A stretch of DNA of 64,000 nucleotides from Nostoc sp. LPT (GCF_017115165.1 NZ_JABXKF010000150.1:1-64000), one strand, 5' to 3'. Positions 17,073 through 27,141 are shown, numbered from the stretch's first letter. Notes: a model not told the origin generated them from the letters alone. Numbers and translations: made by a program.

Positions 17073-20000
17073 TTAATTAGAAGCTGCCTTTTCTGCAACA
17101 TTACGAATTATTTCCTCCAGCGTTTGGAGTAATTCTTGCTCGTTATAAGGTTTAGAAAAATAAGCTCGTGCCCCCAATTGCATAGCCAGTTGCCGATGTT
17201 TATTGCTGCTACGAGAAGTCAGCATTGCAACTGGAATATTTTTTGTATCAACGTCTGAATTTATCTTACCTAAAAAGCCATAACCATCAAGGCGAGGCAT
17301 TTCAATATCACAAATTACCGCCTCAACTCTCAATCCACTATGGAGTTTTTCTAAGGCATCTTGACCATCTTTAGCTTGCTCTACTTGATACCCTCCCTTT
17401 TCAAGGGTCAAAGCTAAAAAGCGGCGAACATTAATTGAATCATCTACAATCAAAATGGTGCCTTTCTGCTTTATAGATGCTGCTGATATTTTCTCTTCAT
17501 CAAATATTAAGAACGGTGTTTTTAACCTTGCTGATGGTAATTGAGTGCCTCTGGGAGTCCGCGGATTGGTAGCAATCCAATACAGCAACTCATTGACATT
17601 CACTAGTGGCACTACTCGACCATCACCGAGAATTGTGCAGTTGCTGAAGCCTTCAGGTAAAGGTATATTCCCTTCAACTTGGCGAATCGCAACTTCCTGT
17701 TCACCCCAGCAACGATCTATTTGGATTGCAACTGGCTGATTATTACCTTTGACTACTAACACACTGTTAGTACTAATGGCTGCCGGAATTTCCAACTCTG
17801 GGCTATCGTAGCGTAGGCAATTAAACTCTAAATAACGAATTAAGCGAATCAGTGGCAGCATGGTTCCTTGCCAATTTAAAACTTCGCTACCAGCCATCTC
17901 GAAAACTCGCTCGTCTTGCAGTAAAGATATTTCTGAAATGACATCTGTGGGAAATGCTAATAGAATCTTATTGATTTCTACTAGCAAAACTCGCGCAACG
18001 GAAAGTGTAAACGGTACTGAGAGGGTGAAGGTAGTACCAACTCCTGGTTCTGTATCAACTTTCACATCTCCTCGAATCAGTTTGAGGTTGTTGCGAACCA
18101 CATCCATACCGACACCGCGACCAGATAATGCTGTGACTTGCTCGGAGGTGGTAAAACCTGGTTCAAAAATTAGTGATAATAGTTCTTCATCACTAGCATT
18201 AGCGAGTAAAGAAACATCCAATCCCATCGCTAGGGCGCGGGTGCGAATTTTCTCCAGAGAAATGCCCCAACCATCATCACGGATGGTGATGATGGTGCGA
18301 TTACTGCGGTGAGTAGCTGTAATTTCAATTAATCCTTGTTCTGGTTTACCCAAAAGGCGACGCGTGGTAGAGTCTTCGATACCATGATCGAAAGCGTTCC
18401 TTAATAGGTGCATCAAAGGTTCGTTTAAAGCTTCTAAAATGCTGCGTTCAATTAAAGTGTTGCCACCTTCAATTTTTAACTGGACATTTTTTCCATACTC
18501 GACATTTAAATCGCGCAAGGCTCTGGGAAAACGTTCAATTAAATCGGACAGTGGCCGCATTCGGATGTGATTTAGCTTTGTCTGTAACTGTTTTGATGTT
18601 TTGTTTAGTTTCCGAGCAATATGGTCTGTATCATCTACACTGAGTTGCACATCTGTTGTAACTTCCTGTACCTGAACAATGGTTTCCATAACTTCCTGCG
18701 ATCGCAGGTTTAATTCGTTATAGCGATCCATTTCTAAGGCATCAAATTCTGTGTTTATACCTTGTACTTGGTGGTCATTTCCAGCTTGCATCTGTGCCCC
18801 ATTAGACATGGTAGCTTGAGTGGAAATTTTGTCGGAGACTATACGTAATTCCTGGTTTTCGCGGTCGAGAACTTGGACTCGCTGGTTGAGGTTACGAACG
18901 AGTTTGCGTAATCTTTCTAGTTGTGAGTTTAACCCATTGCGCTGAACAATCAGTTCGCTAAATAAATCATTAATTTGCTCTAGTTGTTTGCTAGGAACTC
19001 GGACGCTATTTTCATGATTTTCTCGTTCTTTACCAACGGCAACTGGCTCACCTTTCCCTTCGCTAAATTTGGCATCTGGAGGATTATCTTCTTTAGCAAA
19101 TATTGTATTGTGTTCGGTGACATTAACAGCATTTACGTCATCGGCAAATTCTGCATCTACAAATGTAAAATTGGCTGCGATACCTACGGTGGGCTGCGCC
19201 AACGCTTCATCTTTAGTCCAAGTTTCTGGAGTTATCTCTGCTTGCCAAACAGCTGTTGACACTACTTCTGTGTCGATAACATCTGTGGGGAGAAGCTGTG
19301 GTATTACTTGTGCTGGTAATAGTGGCTGGGATTGCGTAGAACTACTCAAGTCAATTTCTGTAGGTAAGTTATCTAGCTGATTTGTCAACACCAAAGCTTG
19401 CGATCGCCGCCATGCTTGCAATGCTAACTGGGCAATTTCGGGAATGCGTTCGCTACTAACAGTTTCCAAATGCTGCGTTACCGACTCACAAAGCTTGCTA
19501 AAAGCTGGCAACTGGAGCATTTCCCCTAAACCGCCTAATTCAGCTGCCAGAATCGCAATTTCTTCATGCAATCCAGGTTGTTTAGTATCTGCCAATATAG
19601 ATTCTAGACGCTGCAAACACTCTTCTACTTCTGTGGCAAATAGCAAAGGGATAACGTCTTGCCCCTCCTCTGGGGATAGCATAGTTGAGGCATCTTCTGG
19701 GGTGGGGTCGCCCAAGCGATCATGCAACTCATCAAAAATTGGATAACAAAAAGTTGCTAACCACTGATCTTCAACAACATTCCCTTCTGCAAGCAATTCT
19801 ACAATTTGACGCAGCCAGTCAACTCCAGATAGCAATAAACTTTGCAACTGAGTATCAATTTCTAAAGAATTTTTTTTAGTTTTTAAAACTTTAAAGGAAT
19901 CTTCCAGACGGTGAGATAAATCACTTAGCGATTTAAATCCCATCATCCCCGCGCCACCTTTAATAGAATGAGTGGCCCGGAGTGCAGCATTGATTTTATC

Positions 20001-20117
20001 CAAATCGATGCGGTTACTAGTATCGATTTCTAGCAATACCCCTTCTAAGGTATTTAAGTAATCTGTTGCTTCTTCCAGAAACTGCATCTGGATTTCTAGT
20101 TCTTTGTCTTGTAGCAT
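17073..20117 (-). CDS. Hybrid CheA histidine kinase with C-terminal receiver (PixL/HmpE/PtxE-like)
   Basis: A 1014-residue CheA. The Hpt domain (about 1-105) carries His50 in RATHSIKGGAGMMGF. A second Hpt-like helical region (about 150-240) has lost the histidine (AAELGGLGEM at the active position). A dimerisation helix pair follows (about 375-550), then HATPase motifs HLLRNAFDHGIE (N box), IRDDGWGI (G1) and GRGVGMDVV (G2), a CheW-like domain (about 720-870), and a receiver (about 886-1010) with phospho-acceptor Asp near 937 in AVICDIEMPRLDG. It would phosphorylate the CheY-like and PATAN-REC proteins of the same operon and control type IV pilus motility, as Pix/Tax/Hmp systems do. Last gene of the operon; 233 repeat-rich bases separate it from the MCP. 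Confidence 0.92.
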   Translation of the reverse strand: MLQDKELEIQMQFLEEATDYLNTLEGVLLEIDTSNRIDLDKINAALRATHSIKGGAGMMGFKSLSDLSHRLEDSFKVLKTKKNSLEIDTQLQSLLLSGVDWLRQIVELLAEGNVVEDQWLATFCYPIFDELHDRLGDPTPEDASTMLSPEEGQDVIPLLFATEVEECLQRLESILADTKQPGLHEEIAILAAELGGLGEMLQLPAFSKLCESVTQHLETVSSERIPEIAQLALQAWRRSQALVLTNQLDNLPTEIDLSSSTQSQPLLPAQVIPQLLPTDVIDTEVVSTAVWQAEITPETWTKDEALAQPTVGIAANFTFVDAEFADDVNAVNVTEHNTIFAKEDNPPDAKFSEGKGEPVAVGKERENHENSVRVPSKQLEQINDLFSELIVQRNGLNSQLERLRKLVRNLNQRVQVLDRENQELRIVSDKISTQATMSNGAQMQAGNDHQVQGINTEFDALEMDRYNELNLRSQEVMETIVQVQEVTTDVQLSVDDTDHIARKLNKTSKQLQTKLNHIRMRPLSDLIERFPRALRDLNVEYGKNVQLKIEGGNTLIERSILEALNEPLMHLLRNAFDHGIEDSTTRRLLGKPEQGLIEITATHRSNRTIITIRDDGWGISLEKIRTRALAMGLDVSLLANASDEELLSLIFEPGFTTSEQVTALSGRGVGMDVVRNNLKLIRGDVKVDTEPGVGTTFTLSVPFTLSVARVLLVEINKILLAFPTDVISEISLLQDERVFEMAGSEVLNWQGTMLPLIRLIRYLEFNCLRYDSPELEIPAAISTNSVLVVKGNNQPVAIQIDRCWGEQEVAIRQVEGNIPLPEGFSNCTILGDGRVVPLVNVNELLYWIATNPRTPRGTQLPSARLKTPFLIFDEEKISAASIKQKGTILIVDDSINVRRFLALTLEKGGYQVEQAKDGQDALEKLHSGLRVEAVICDIEMPRLDGYGFLGKINSDVDTKNIPVAMLTSRSSNKHRQLAMQLGARAYFSKPYNEQELLQTLEEIIRNVAEKAASN

Positions 20118-20350
20118 GGTTTTTGTCCTTAGTCATTGTTTATTGGTCATTAGTCATTAGTCATTAGTCATTGGTCACTTGTACTGAGCGACTTGTGCCG
20201 AGGTAAGTCGTTGGCGCAGCCTCTCGTAGAGAAGTATTGGTCATTAGTAAAAGGACAAAGGACAAATGACAACGGACAAATAACAAAAGTCATTCATCAT
20301 TGGTCACTAGCAAATTGCAAAGGACAAAGGACAAATGACAAATGACAAAT
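20118..20350. repeat. STRR-rich spacer inside the chemotaxis operon
   Basis: The gap between the MCP and CheA genes is made of heptad-like units: TAGTCAT repeated from about 20143, then GGACAAA/TGACAAA units up to the MCP stop, with a CGCAGCCTCTCGTAGAG dispersed-repeat piece at about 20215. No coding potential. Confidence 0.7.
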
Positions 20351-23176
20351 TTAACTAACTTTGAAAGCCTCAACAGTCTCTTGCAACTGCTGGGAAATCT
20401 CCACAGTTTGTTGTAAAGATTGGGAAACTTGGTGAGAAGAATCGCTGGTGCGTTGTGATATAGCAGCGATATCTTTCATCAATTGGCTAACACTTTGCGA
20501 TGTTTCCACCTGAGATGCTGTTGCAGTAGAAATCGATTGCACTAAGGAGTCAATTTGACACGATACATCTAAAATTTCACTCAGACTTTGTTTCGCCTCC
20601 TCTACAATTCGAGTACCTTCTACCACTTGGGTAGTGCCTATTTCCATTGCTTGCACTACTTCACTGGTTTCTCGTTGAATATTTTCAACAATTTGCTCAA
20701 TTTCTTGGGTTGCTGCGGCACTCCTGACTGCTAGTTCGCCAACTTCTTCAGCCACTACAGCAAAACCTTGACCTTCTTCACCCGCACGTGCTGCTTCAAT
20801 GCCGGCGTTAATAGCAAGTAAGTTGGTTTGAATCGCGATTTGGTTAATCAAAGAAACCACGCGAGAAATTTGTTGCGAAGACTCTCCCAAACGTTTCACT
20901 TTCTTGGCAGTTTCACCCACAGTTTCCCGCAAAGAGAGGATATTTTGTACTGTCAAATCCATCGCGTGTCCGCTATTGGTGGCGGTGTGAGCAGCATGGT
21001 TAGCAATGAATGCAGCTTTTTCGGCACTTTCGGCTACAGCTTTCATGGATTGGGTCATTTGGTCAACAGCATCAAGGGTGCGGTTGATTTCGGCAGCTTG
21101 GGTGAGCGCTTCCTCTGCTAGGTGGCGGATGGCTCCTTCGTTAGAGCCAATGGCACTATTTACATGGATAGCAGCTTGTTTAACTTGAGTAACAATATCC
21201 CGGAGGCTTTCCACAATGGAGTTAAAGAAGTCGGCAACAGTACCGATTTCCCCAGCGGTTACGTCTGCACGCACTGTCAAGTCGCCTCTGGCTGCACCTT
21301 CTACCTCGTTGAGTAGTTGTAAAAGTTGTTGTTGCAGTGTTTCGTTTTCTTGCCGTTCTTCGTCTGAACCGGTTACAGCAACGTTTCTGACTTTTTCTAT
21401 CTCTTCTAATAATTTGGCTTGTTCTAAGGCATAGCCGACTTGAGTTGCTATCTGTTGAAACAAGTCAATTTCTGCCTGTTGCCAAACACGAGGAGTTTCG
21501 CAATGATGAGCAATTAATAAGCCTAAAAGTTTTTCTTGGGCAAGAATCGGTACGATTAAATGACCTTTGACAGCAAATTTTTCCAACAGTTGGATGTAAC
21601 CATCGGCATTTTTCAGGCTTTGGTCTTGATGAATATTGGCAACTGCTTGCACCTGTTGATCGCGATCGCTTTCTAGATAATGTTCCCGAAAATAGGAGTG
21701 ATCAATTTGCACTCCCAGCATTTCCGGCCAATTACCAGTTACCGATTCCGCAACGACAACGCCAGGCAAAGTACCTGGATTCAGACTATAAATGATTACC
21801 CGGTCTGTTTTGAGGATTTGCTGAACTTCTTTGACTGTTGCGTGATAAATATCTTCAGTTTTGAGAATTTTCCGAATCCGTAGGGTAATATCTGCTAGTA
21901 ATTTTGCCCCTTCAACGTCCAGTTCTTGTTGCTGTTCCTTTAAGACCTGCAATTGTTCAGCCATCTGGTTGAAATTTGCACTCAATACCCCTAATTCGTC
22001 TTCTCTTTCAATTTCCAGACGGGTATTAAATTTACCTTGACCTAACTTTGCTAATGCCGCAGTTGCATTGAGAATTGGCTGTGTAGTCAGTTTAGCCAAC
22101 CGAGATGCGATCGCACCCACAATCAATGCTGTCACTGCTGTACCAATGGCTATAGTCCACAATAATTGTCTTTGCGGTTCAAATACAGTTGCGGTGTCTG
22201 TAGATAAAAGTACCTGCCAGTTTAAATCAGGTAAGCCATCTATAGTACTAGCTGGTACATAACTAACTAGTTTTTGTTTTTTGTGAGTTTTGGGAACTTC
22301 TATAAAACTATCTACCTTTTTAGCTGCTAGCAGTTTAGGTAAATTAGAATACTCTCCCTTGGCCTGTTTGCCTAATAATTCCTTTTGAGGACTTAAGAAA
22401 ACTGTTCCCGAAGCATTAAGCAAATGGTATTGTTGTCCGTTGGCTGCGTAGTTTCTGATAACTTCCTCTAAAGATTTTCCGGGCATACGTGCTTGTACTA
22501 CACCAATGGTTTGGCCCGTCCTTGTCTCTTTCACAGGTGCGGCTAGATAAATACTCACAACACCAGTATTTTTTGCTGCTTCCGGTTTGCTGATGACAGG
22601 AGTATCTTTTTGTAAAGCGTCTTGAAAATAGGTACGGTCTTTTTGATTTTCCAGGGATTCGCCTGTGGATTGGACAATCAAGTTACCTTGGCGATCAAAA
22701 ACAGCAATACTGTCATAAGCTTTGTAGGCTTCGACAACCCGATCTAAGACTGCTTGCTTTTCCTGAGTACTAATACTAGCTTGAGAATTTGTCAAAAATA
22801 GCAAGTTTGATATTACCTGAATATCACCGTAGCGTCCCAGCATGAAGCGGTTAACTTTATCACTTAAGCCAGTGGCTTCGGCTTGTTGAGATTGGGTAAT
22901 TTGCTTAGTAATAGATTTGTTAGCAAAACCAAAAGCGATCGCACCGATGCCCAAAACTGGTATTGTACCGATTGCGATCGCTAAAATAGTCGCTTTCTTA
23001 ACCAATCCCAGCCTTGTCAAATAGGCAATCCCTTGATTCAAAGAAGAATTATTAGCAGTTTCAGTAGTCAGCTTAGTTGGTAGTTTTACTACAGTTACAA
23101 TGGCTTTTTGGGATGAAATCAGTGAGGCTCGATTTTGAGCGCCATTACCTTGATTCGTGTTAGTTTTATTAAACAT
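20351..23176 (-). CDS. Methyl-accepting chemotaxis protein: Cache-HAMP-GAF-MCP
   Basis: A 941-residue receptor. TM1 is about 62-84; a periplasmic dCache-like sensor spans about 95-335 ([35 protein letters not shown]); TM2 is about 340-362; a HAMP domain follows. A GAF domain (about 440-595) is followed by a second HAMP-like segment ([20 protein letters not shown]) and the MCP signalling domain with hairpin tip [20 protein letters not shown]. In bilin-binding relatives (PixJ, PtxD) the helix before LLEKF carries Cys-His; here that position reads Gly-Tyr ([10 protein letters not shown]), so no canonical chromophore thiol is present. The input is therefore more likely a small molecule via Cache or a protein signal than light. 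Confidence 0.92.
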   Translation of the reverse strand: MFNKTNTNQGNGAQNRASLISSQKAIVTVVKLPTKLTTETANNSSLNQGIAYLTRLGLVKKATILAIAIGTIPVLGIGAIAFGFANKSITKQITQSQQAEATGLSDKVNRFMLGRYGDIQVISNLLFLTNSQASISTQEKQAVLDRVVEAYKAYDSIAVFDRQGNLIVQSTGESLENQKDRTYFQDALQKDTPVISKPEAAKNTGVVSIYLAAPVKETRTGQTIGVVQARMPGKSLEEVIRNYAANGQQYHLLNASGTVFLSPQKELLGKQAKGEYSNLPKLLAAKKVDSFIEVPKTHKKQKLVSYVPASTIDGLPDLNWQVLLSTDTATVFEPQRQLLWTIAIGTAVTALIVGAIASRLAKLTTQPILNATAALAKLGQGKFNTRLEIEREDELGVLSANFNQMAEQLQVLKEQQQELDVEGAKLLADITLRIRKILKTEDIYHATVKEVQQILKTDRVIIYSLNPGTLPGVVVAESVTGNWPEMLGVQIDHSYFREHYLESDRDQQVQAVANIHQDQSLKNADGYIQLLEKFAVKGHLIVPILAQEKLLGLLIAHHCETPRVWQQAEIDLFQQIATQVGYALEQAKLLEEIEKVRNVAVTGSDEERQENETLQQQLLQLLNEVEGAARGDLTVRADVTAGEIGTVADFFNSIVESLRDIVTQVKQAAIHVNSAIGSNEGAIRHLAEEALTQAAEINRTLDAVDQMTQSMKAVAESAEKAAFIANHAAHTATNSGHAMDLTVQNILSLRETVGETAKKVKRLGESSQQISRVVSLINQIAIQTNLLAINAGIEAARAGEEGQGFAVVAEEVGELAVRSAAATQEIEQIVENIQRETSEVVQAMEIGTTQVVEGTRIVEEAKQSLSEILDVSCQIDSLVQSISTATASQVETSQSVSQLMKDIAAISQRTSDSSHQVSQSLQQTVEISQQLQETVEAFKVS

Positions 23177-23238
23177 AAAAGTAGTTCTCCTAAGTATGTG
23201 AATAAGAACACTAAAAAAAAGATTTTTAGTAGTAAACC

Positions 23239-23736
23239 CTAATCACTGCGGAGAATAGAAGACTGCACAATTGCCTGTGCATCTAATACCAGTAATATTT
23301 CTTTCTGTTGCACAACGCACCCACATAAATAAGGAACTAAACTGGATGCCACTTGTCCGATAGGAGAATGAATATCATCAACTATGAACTTGGTTGTACC
23401 TTTTATTTCTTGTACAACTAAGCCCAACACTAATGATTCCACTTGGATAACGATCACATTGTATTGTCGCAGTCGATAATCTAGGGATTCTAAATTGAGC
23501 ATTCTTGGTAAATCAACTATCCAAATTATCCGACTCCGCCAATTCATTAATCCTAATATGCAGGACGGCATATTGGGCATTGACGTAATAGATTCAATAG
23601 GCACAAGAATTGCTTCTTGCGTATGCCTCATTGATAAAACAGCAGTAGTTTGTTGATTTAGCTGAAACTTTAGATAACCATCTGCTAAATTATTTGGGAT
23701 TGGTTTTGAAGAAAGAGTAATGTTTGTACTAGTCAT
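23239..23736 (-). CDS. CheW-type adaptor
   Basis: A 165-residue CheW domain protein (PixI/HmpC-like). The SH3-like core is visible: [54 protein letters not shown] and [15 protein letters not shown]. It bridges the MCP and CheA in the signalling array. It starts 4 bases downstream of the CheY stop, so the two are translationally close; the MCP follows after 62 bases. Confidence 0.9.
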   Translation of the reverse strand: MTSTNITLSSKPIPNNLADGYLKFQLNQQTTAVLSMRHTQEAILVPIESITSMPNMPSCILGLMNWRSRIIWIVDLPRMLNLESLDYRLRQYNVIVIQVESLVLGLVVQEIKGTTKFIVDDIHSPIGQVASSLVPYLCGCVVQQKEILLVLDAQAIVQSSILRSD

Positions 23737-23740
23737 TGAT

Positions 23741-24118
23741 TCAAATTACCACTGATTTAATAGTACGTAGCAGATGTTCGCGGGTGTAAGGTTTAGTTAT
23801 ATAGGCATCTGCACCTTGTCTCATTGCCCACAACCGGTCAATCTCTTGATTTTTGGAACTACAAACCACAATCGGCACTTTTGCAGTAATCGGATTTCTT
23901 CTCAGAGAACGACACAATTCAAATCCACTCATTTCTGGCATTACTACATCAGTAACGATCGCATCTGGTTTTTCTAACACAGCTTTTTCTAAACCTTCTT
24001 TTGCACCACTTGCTTTAATTACGTTGTAACCACTCTCTTTGAGATAATGGCTCATTAATTCCAATTCGCTGGGAGAATCTTCTACAATCAAAATTGTGCC
24101 AAGCAAAGTCAGGCTCAC
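23741..24118 (-). CDS. Single-domain response regulator (CheY/PixH-like)
   Basis: A 125-residue stand-alone receiver. Acidic pocket Asp14 (LIVEDSPSELE), phospho-acceptor Asp57 (IVTDVVMPEMSG) and Lys109 (ITKPYTREHL) are all present, so it should be phosphorylated. It would take phosphate from the operon's CheA and act on the pilus motors or as a phosphate sink. The listed start is GTG. It is 61 bases downstream of the PATAN-REC gene and 4 bases before cheW. Confidence 0.9.
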   Translation of the reverse strand: MSLTLLGTILIVEDSPSELELMSHYLKESGYNVIKASGAKEGLEKAVLEKPDAIVTDVVMPEMSGFELCRSLRRNPITAKVPIVVCSSKNQEIDRLWAMRQGADAYITKPYTREHLLRTIKSVVI

Positions 24119-24179
24119 TAGTAAATCTCCTAAAAAATCAATTAAACATATTTTGTTATTTTTATTTGCCTTATTTCAA

Positions 24180-25247
24180 TCAACCAAGATGCTTAAAAAC
24201 CATTTTTAGCAATTCTGATTGTGTAAAAGGCTTGGTCAAATATCCTGACGATCTGACCATTTTAGCCTTTGCCCTGTCGATAAATCCTGTTCTACCAGTC
24301 ACCATAACGATCGGTGTATTTTTAAAAGCTGAATGTTTACGTAATAAGGAACATAGTTCATAGCCATCTAAACTTGGCATTTCAACATCTAACAAAATCA
24401 GATCGGGCTTACTCCGCAGAATTTGCATTAAAGCTTTTACCGGATCGTTGATCATCACAACTGAAAATGTGTTTTCATCCAAAAAGTGTTTAATGGAATT
24501 CAAAACAGTTTGGCTATCATCAATGCAGGCAATTGTATATAGTTTTTTGCCAACAGGTGGCTGAGTATTTTTATTATTCTCAGGAATATCAAAATTGATT
24601 GGTATTGGCAATTTTTGCCCAATCTTTATTTGGATATGTGGCTGAACTTGAGAAGATTGTGTTGTCGAAAAAACTTGAGAACTCCCACCAGCCGGAATTG
24701 ATGACTGAATATTTTGCCGATTTCGTAATTGCTTTTGACAGTGTTCAACAAGTAACCGTAAATCCAGGTGACAGAACTTTGGTAGTTCATCCAAAGAGCT
24801 TTCTGAACTGAATTCATAGCTACCTTCTTTTAAACACAGAAATGATTCCATTACTTCTTTTGCCAATTCATCTATCAGGCTTCCTGCTTGCACAGAGGTA
24901 ATATATTCCTGATTTACTAACCAACAAATAGCTTGGTAATCTGCATTTGGTATTGATTGATGTTCATTCTTCGTCTCAAACATCAGCCGCATCTGTACAC
25001 GAGTGGCGCTGTTGAGAGCAGGAATTTGCTGACTCAAGCGCCGCAAGTGACTGTCAAGGCGCTCAAATAGTTTATCTGAATAGGAGGCATAAGTAAGTTT
25101 ACCGTCCTCTAGATAGATTGACCAAGAAACTATCCCGGTAAATACGCTTAAGCAACCCGTAGCACGCCGACTAGTTAATTGTGCCAACAGAGATAGCGGA
25201 TGTAGTTTCTGGAACAACCTGTAGCTACCTATAGGAGTTGTGCTCAT
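24180..25247 (-). CDS. PATAN-receiver response regulator (PatA/PixG-like)
   Basis: A 355-residue protein and first gene of the chemotaxis operon. The N-terminal PATAN/DUF4388 domain (LHPLSLLAQLTSRRATGCLS, WSIYLEDGKLTYASYSDKLF) and an alpha-helical inserted region occupy about 1-180. A variable linker is followed by a C-terminal receiver (about 235-355) with phospho-acceptor in LILLDVEMPSLDGYEL and Lys in LTKPF. Such proteins are thought to act on the type IV pilus machinery. Gene order PATAN-REC, CheY, CheW, MCP, CheA equals pixGHIJL of Synechocystis and the hmp/ptx loci of hormogonium-forming Nostoc, which suggests control of gliding motility. Confidence 0.92.
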   Translation of the reverse strand: MSTTPIGSYRLFQKLHPLSLLAQLTSRRATGCLSVFTGIVSWSIYLEDGKLTYASYSDKLFERLDSHLRRLSQQIPALNSATRVQMRLMFETKNEHQSIPNADYQAICWLVNQEYITSVQAGSLIDELAKEVMESFLCLKEGSYEFSSESSLDELPKFCHLDLRLLVEHCQKQLRNRQNIQSSIPAGGSSQVFSTTQSSQVQPHIQIKIGQKLPIPINFDIPENNKNTQPPVGKKLYTIACIDDSQTVLNSIKHFLDENTFSVVMINDPVKALMQILRSKPDLILLDVEMPSLDGYELCSLLRKHSAFKNTPIVMVTGRTGFIDRAKAKMVRSSGYLTKPFTQSELLKMVFKHLG

Positions 25248-25511
25248 TTTGCTTTTACTTCAGCTAAATTCGATACGTGTAAGCTAAATTCGTGTAGAGT
25301 TATTCCACAATTAAAATCAAGTAAAAAGTATTAAACTTTTGTATTTTAAAGTACATCAGTTTACATCTAGGTTTGTAGTGAAACTCAACGAGAGTAGCGT
25401 TATTTTCAGATGAGCAAATCTTAGTAAATTCGTAAATTGTGATTAATCTACTTAGTGTTACTGAGATTTATCAACATCTTTCGAGAAATAAGACATAAAA
25501 ATGTCAAGACT

Positions 25512-25710
25512 AGATGAAGCCACTTTCCATTGAGTAACCCCAATCTGACCACAGGAATAATACTGATTTTGTAGAAAGTGATATATTTTAACTTCTGTAT
25601 TTACACTTAAGTGAAATCTATTTTTAAAAAAAGTAAGAACTATATGAAGCCACTTTTCATTAAATACCCCCGTTGTGACTTCAGGGATAATACTGGTTTT
25701 TTTGACAAAA
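25512..25710. repeat. Pair of imperfect 60-bp direct repeats
   Basis: GATGAAGCCACTTTCCATTG at about 25512 and TATGAAGCCACTTTTCATTA at about 25643 begin two stretches of roughly 60 bases that stay alignable through GGAATAATACTG / GGGATAATACTG. The spacing is 131 bases. ORFs in both strands cross them, but none resembles a known protein. They lie at the left of the relic zone 25.3-27.06 kb; the rest of 25248-26148 contains only AT-rich spacer and hairpins. Confidence 0.55.
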
Positions 25711-25916
25711 ATAAAACAGAATTCAGAAAGACTGGTAAGCGTACTAGAAAAAGGGGTGAAATTATCGGCATTCCCCCTGGTATAGCAACTGCACTTAGTA
25801 TATGCGTGTTTAAACTGGGTGCGAGAAGGTTTTGTCAAGTACCTTGACCTGGTGCTTAGGGAACTCCAAGAATTAACAATTCAAAATTCACGCATTCAAA
25901 ATTCAAATATTTTAGA

Positions 25917-25953
25917 CATTTTCATACGGGGATTTAAACCCCGACTGAAAATG
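25917..25953. repeat. REP-like hairpin
   Basis: CATTTTCA-TA-CGGGG-ATTTAAA-CCCCG-AC-TGAAAATG forms a two-step stem with a symmetric TA/AC internal loop. It is followed by more GC-rich hairpin sequence (GGAGGCGGAGTGGCTCCG). Probably a dispersed repeat rather than a terminator, because no gene ends nearby. Confidence 0.5.
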
Positions 25954-26148
25954 ATTTGGAGGCGGAGTGGCTCCGACTCCGCGCTACCTGTAGAGGTAGG
26001 GGTCTTAAACCCTTTGATTTCCGATAAATTATTTAATTTTGTGGGGTAGACATCTCGCCATTGGTGTCAAGTTAAGAAAAATGGATGGCTGTCAAGAGTG
26101 GGCAAATCAATGGTAAAAGTCAATCAACACCCCTGTGTTGAAAAAGCC

Positions 26149-26325
26149 ATGAGTAAACCACGGAAAAAACAAGGGAATCCAGATTTTCGCCATCGAGTCA
26201 GCGTACCTGCCCCAGCCAGTCAAGAGATAGAATCACGCTTGTTTGAACTAGTCAGCCCAGGTACATTTGCTAACCTCAAAGGGGTACAAGACAAAGAACG
26301 GAGCTTGCGTTCACGAGTACTGAAG
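26149..26325 (+). pseudogene. N-terminal relic of an IS4-type transposase
   Basis: The frame MSKPRKKQGNPDFRHRVSVP, then ELVSPGTFANLKGVQDKERS and LRSRVL, matches from memory the N-terminus of an IS4-type transposase common in Nostoc. After LRSRVL the similarity ends abruptly, because the following bases are the antisense of a STAS-like gene. About 60 codons survive of a protein of several hundred. C-terminal pieces that may belong to the same family lie at 45549-45692 and 48819-48959. Confidence 0.6.
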
Positions 26326-26526
26326 AAAGCCGATAAGCTTATCTGGCTGAATATCTCAAAGTAATTGTCCAATGGCAAAATTGAAGAAGGGAGAAGCAAA
26401 TATTTCCACTCCTGCAAAGTCTAGCTCAACCTGATGCTCTGCTAATAATTCTGGATAAACCAAAGCATACACCTTCTGACCATCGCCCGGTGTAGTACAG
26501 TTTTTGCCTATTAAGGTAAGGATTTT
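26320..26526 (-). pseudogene. STAS-like (DUF4325-type) protein, broken
   Basis: Minus-strand translation gives KILTLIGKNCTTPGDGQKVY, PELLAEHQVELDFAGVEIF and ASPFFNFAIGQLL, then a TGA (26362-26364) followed in frame by DIQPDKLIGFLQ. The VELDFxGVExFASPFFNxAIGQLL block is the hallmark of STAS-like DUF4325 proteins, and the sequence past the TGA fits the family. The codon before KILTL is CAT instead of ATG and a stop lies a few codons upstream, so no good start exists. The 3' end is interrupted by the IS4-type relic. Confidence 0.6.
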
Positions 26527-26762
26527 ATGCTTCGTACTTAAATCTCTCCCTTAAAACAACAGCTTGCAAAGCTTTAGATCGCATAATACCAGGTAAATAT
26601 TAGTGATGAGCCGTTTTTCTTCGTAAGTAATAATTTTTAAATAATAATTAAGGCTATGATGAGCAAAAATATTCTTTTCCAAATACATTACAGGTGATAC
26701 TTGCTACTTACCCAATCCCAAAGCTATCAATAGAATAACAACCTGTATCACCTATCACATTC

Positions 26763-27056
26763 ATGAGTGCCGAATATTCCGAAGACCGCCTAGTGCAACA
26801 AACTACCACTAACTTCTTTGAACAAACCCTGAAATGGCACTCAGTTTACGCCTATAAAAAGGAAACCTTCGATATAAACGGCACACTAGGACGCAAGGAT
26901 AAACGGGAAGTTGTCTTCACACGCTATCTGCGCCAAGCACTGGACAAACTTAACCCTGGTCATCCAAAGCAAGTATACGATCATGCGATCGCCCAATTCA
27001 CTACATCCAATATTTCAGACCAATTTTTCAAAACCCAGAAAATAATCATTTCCTAG
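26763..27056 (+). pseudogene. N-terminal fragment of type I restriction subunit HsdR
   Basis: The 97-codon frame begins MSAEYSEDRLVQQTTTNFFE and continues YAYKKETFDINGTLGRKDKR and LRQALDKLNPGHPKQVYDHA, matching the conserved start of HsdR proteins. HsdR is normally about 1000 residues, so only the first tenth remains, ending within 5 bases of the tRNA-Leu 3' end. No hsdM or hsdS is in the window. Restriction activity is excluded because nuclease and helicase motors are missing. Confidence 0.7.
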
Positions 27057-27060
27057 TAGT

Positions 27061-27141
27061 GCGGATGAAAGGACTTGAACCTTCACTCCTTTCGGAACTA
27101 GAACCTAAATCTAGCGCGTCTGCCAATTTCGCCACATCCGC
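27061..27141 (-). tRNA. trnL-UAG: tRNA-Leu (anticodon UAG)
   Basis: On the minus strand GCGGATG pairs with CATCCGC as a 7-bp acceptor stem. The D-arm GGCGAAATTGGCAGACGC, the anticodon stem CTAGA/TCTAG around loop TTTAGGT (anticodon TAG), a class II variable arm and the T-arm GGTTCAAGTCC are all present. The long variable arm and identity fit leucine. CCA is not encoded. The 3' end abuts the HsdR relic, a usual arrangement for island integration. Confidence 0.95.

Noticed and set aside
20351-23176. Bilin-binding photoreceptor (PixJ) call for the MCP
   Set aside because: The canonical Cys-His of the GAF domain is replaced by Gly-Tyr; only the operon order resembles pix.
25458-25847. ORFs on both strands over the 60-bp direct repeats
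   Set aside because: No motif, no start signal, mutual overlap, and the repeated DNA explains the open frames.
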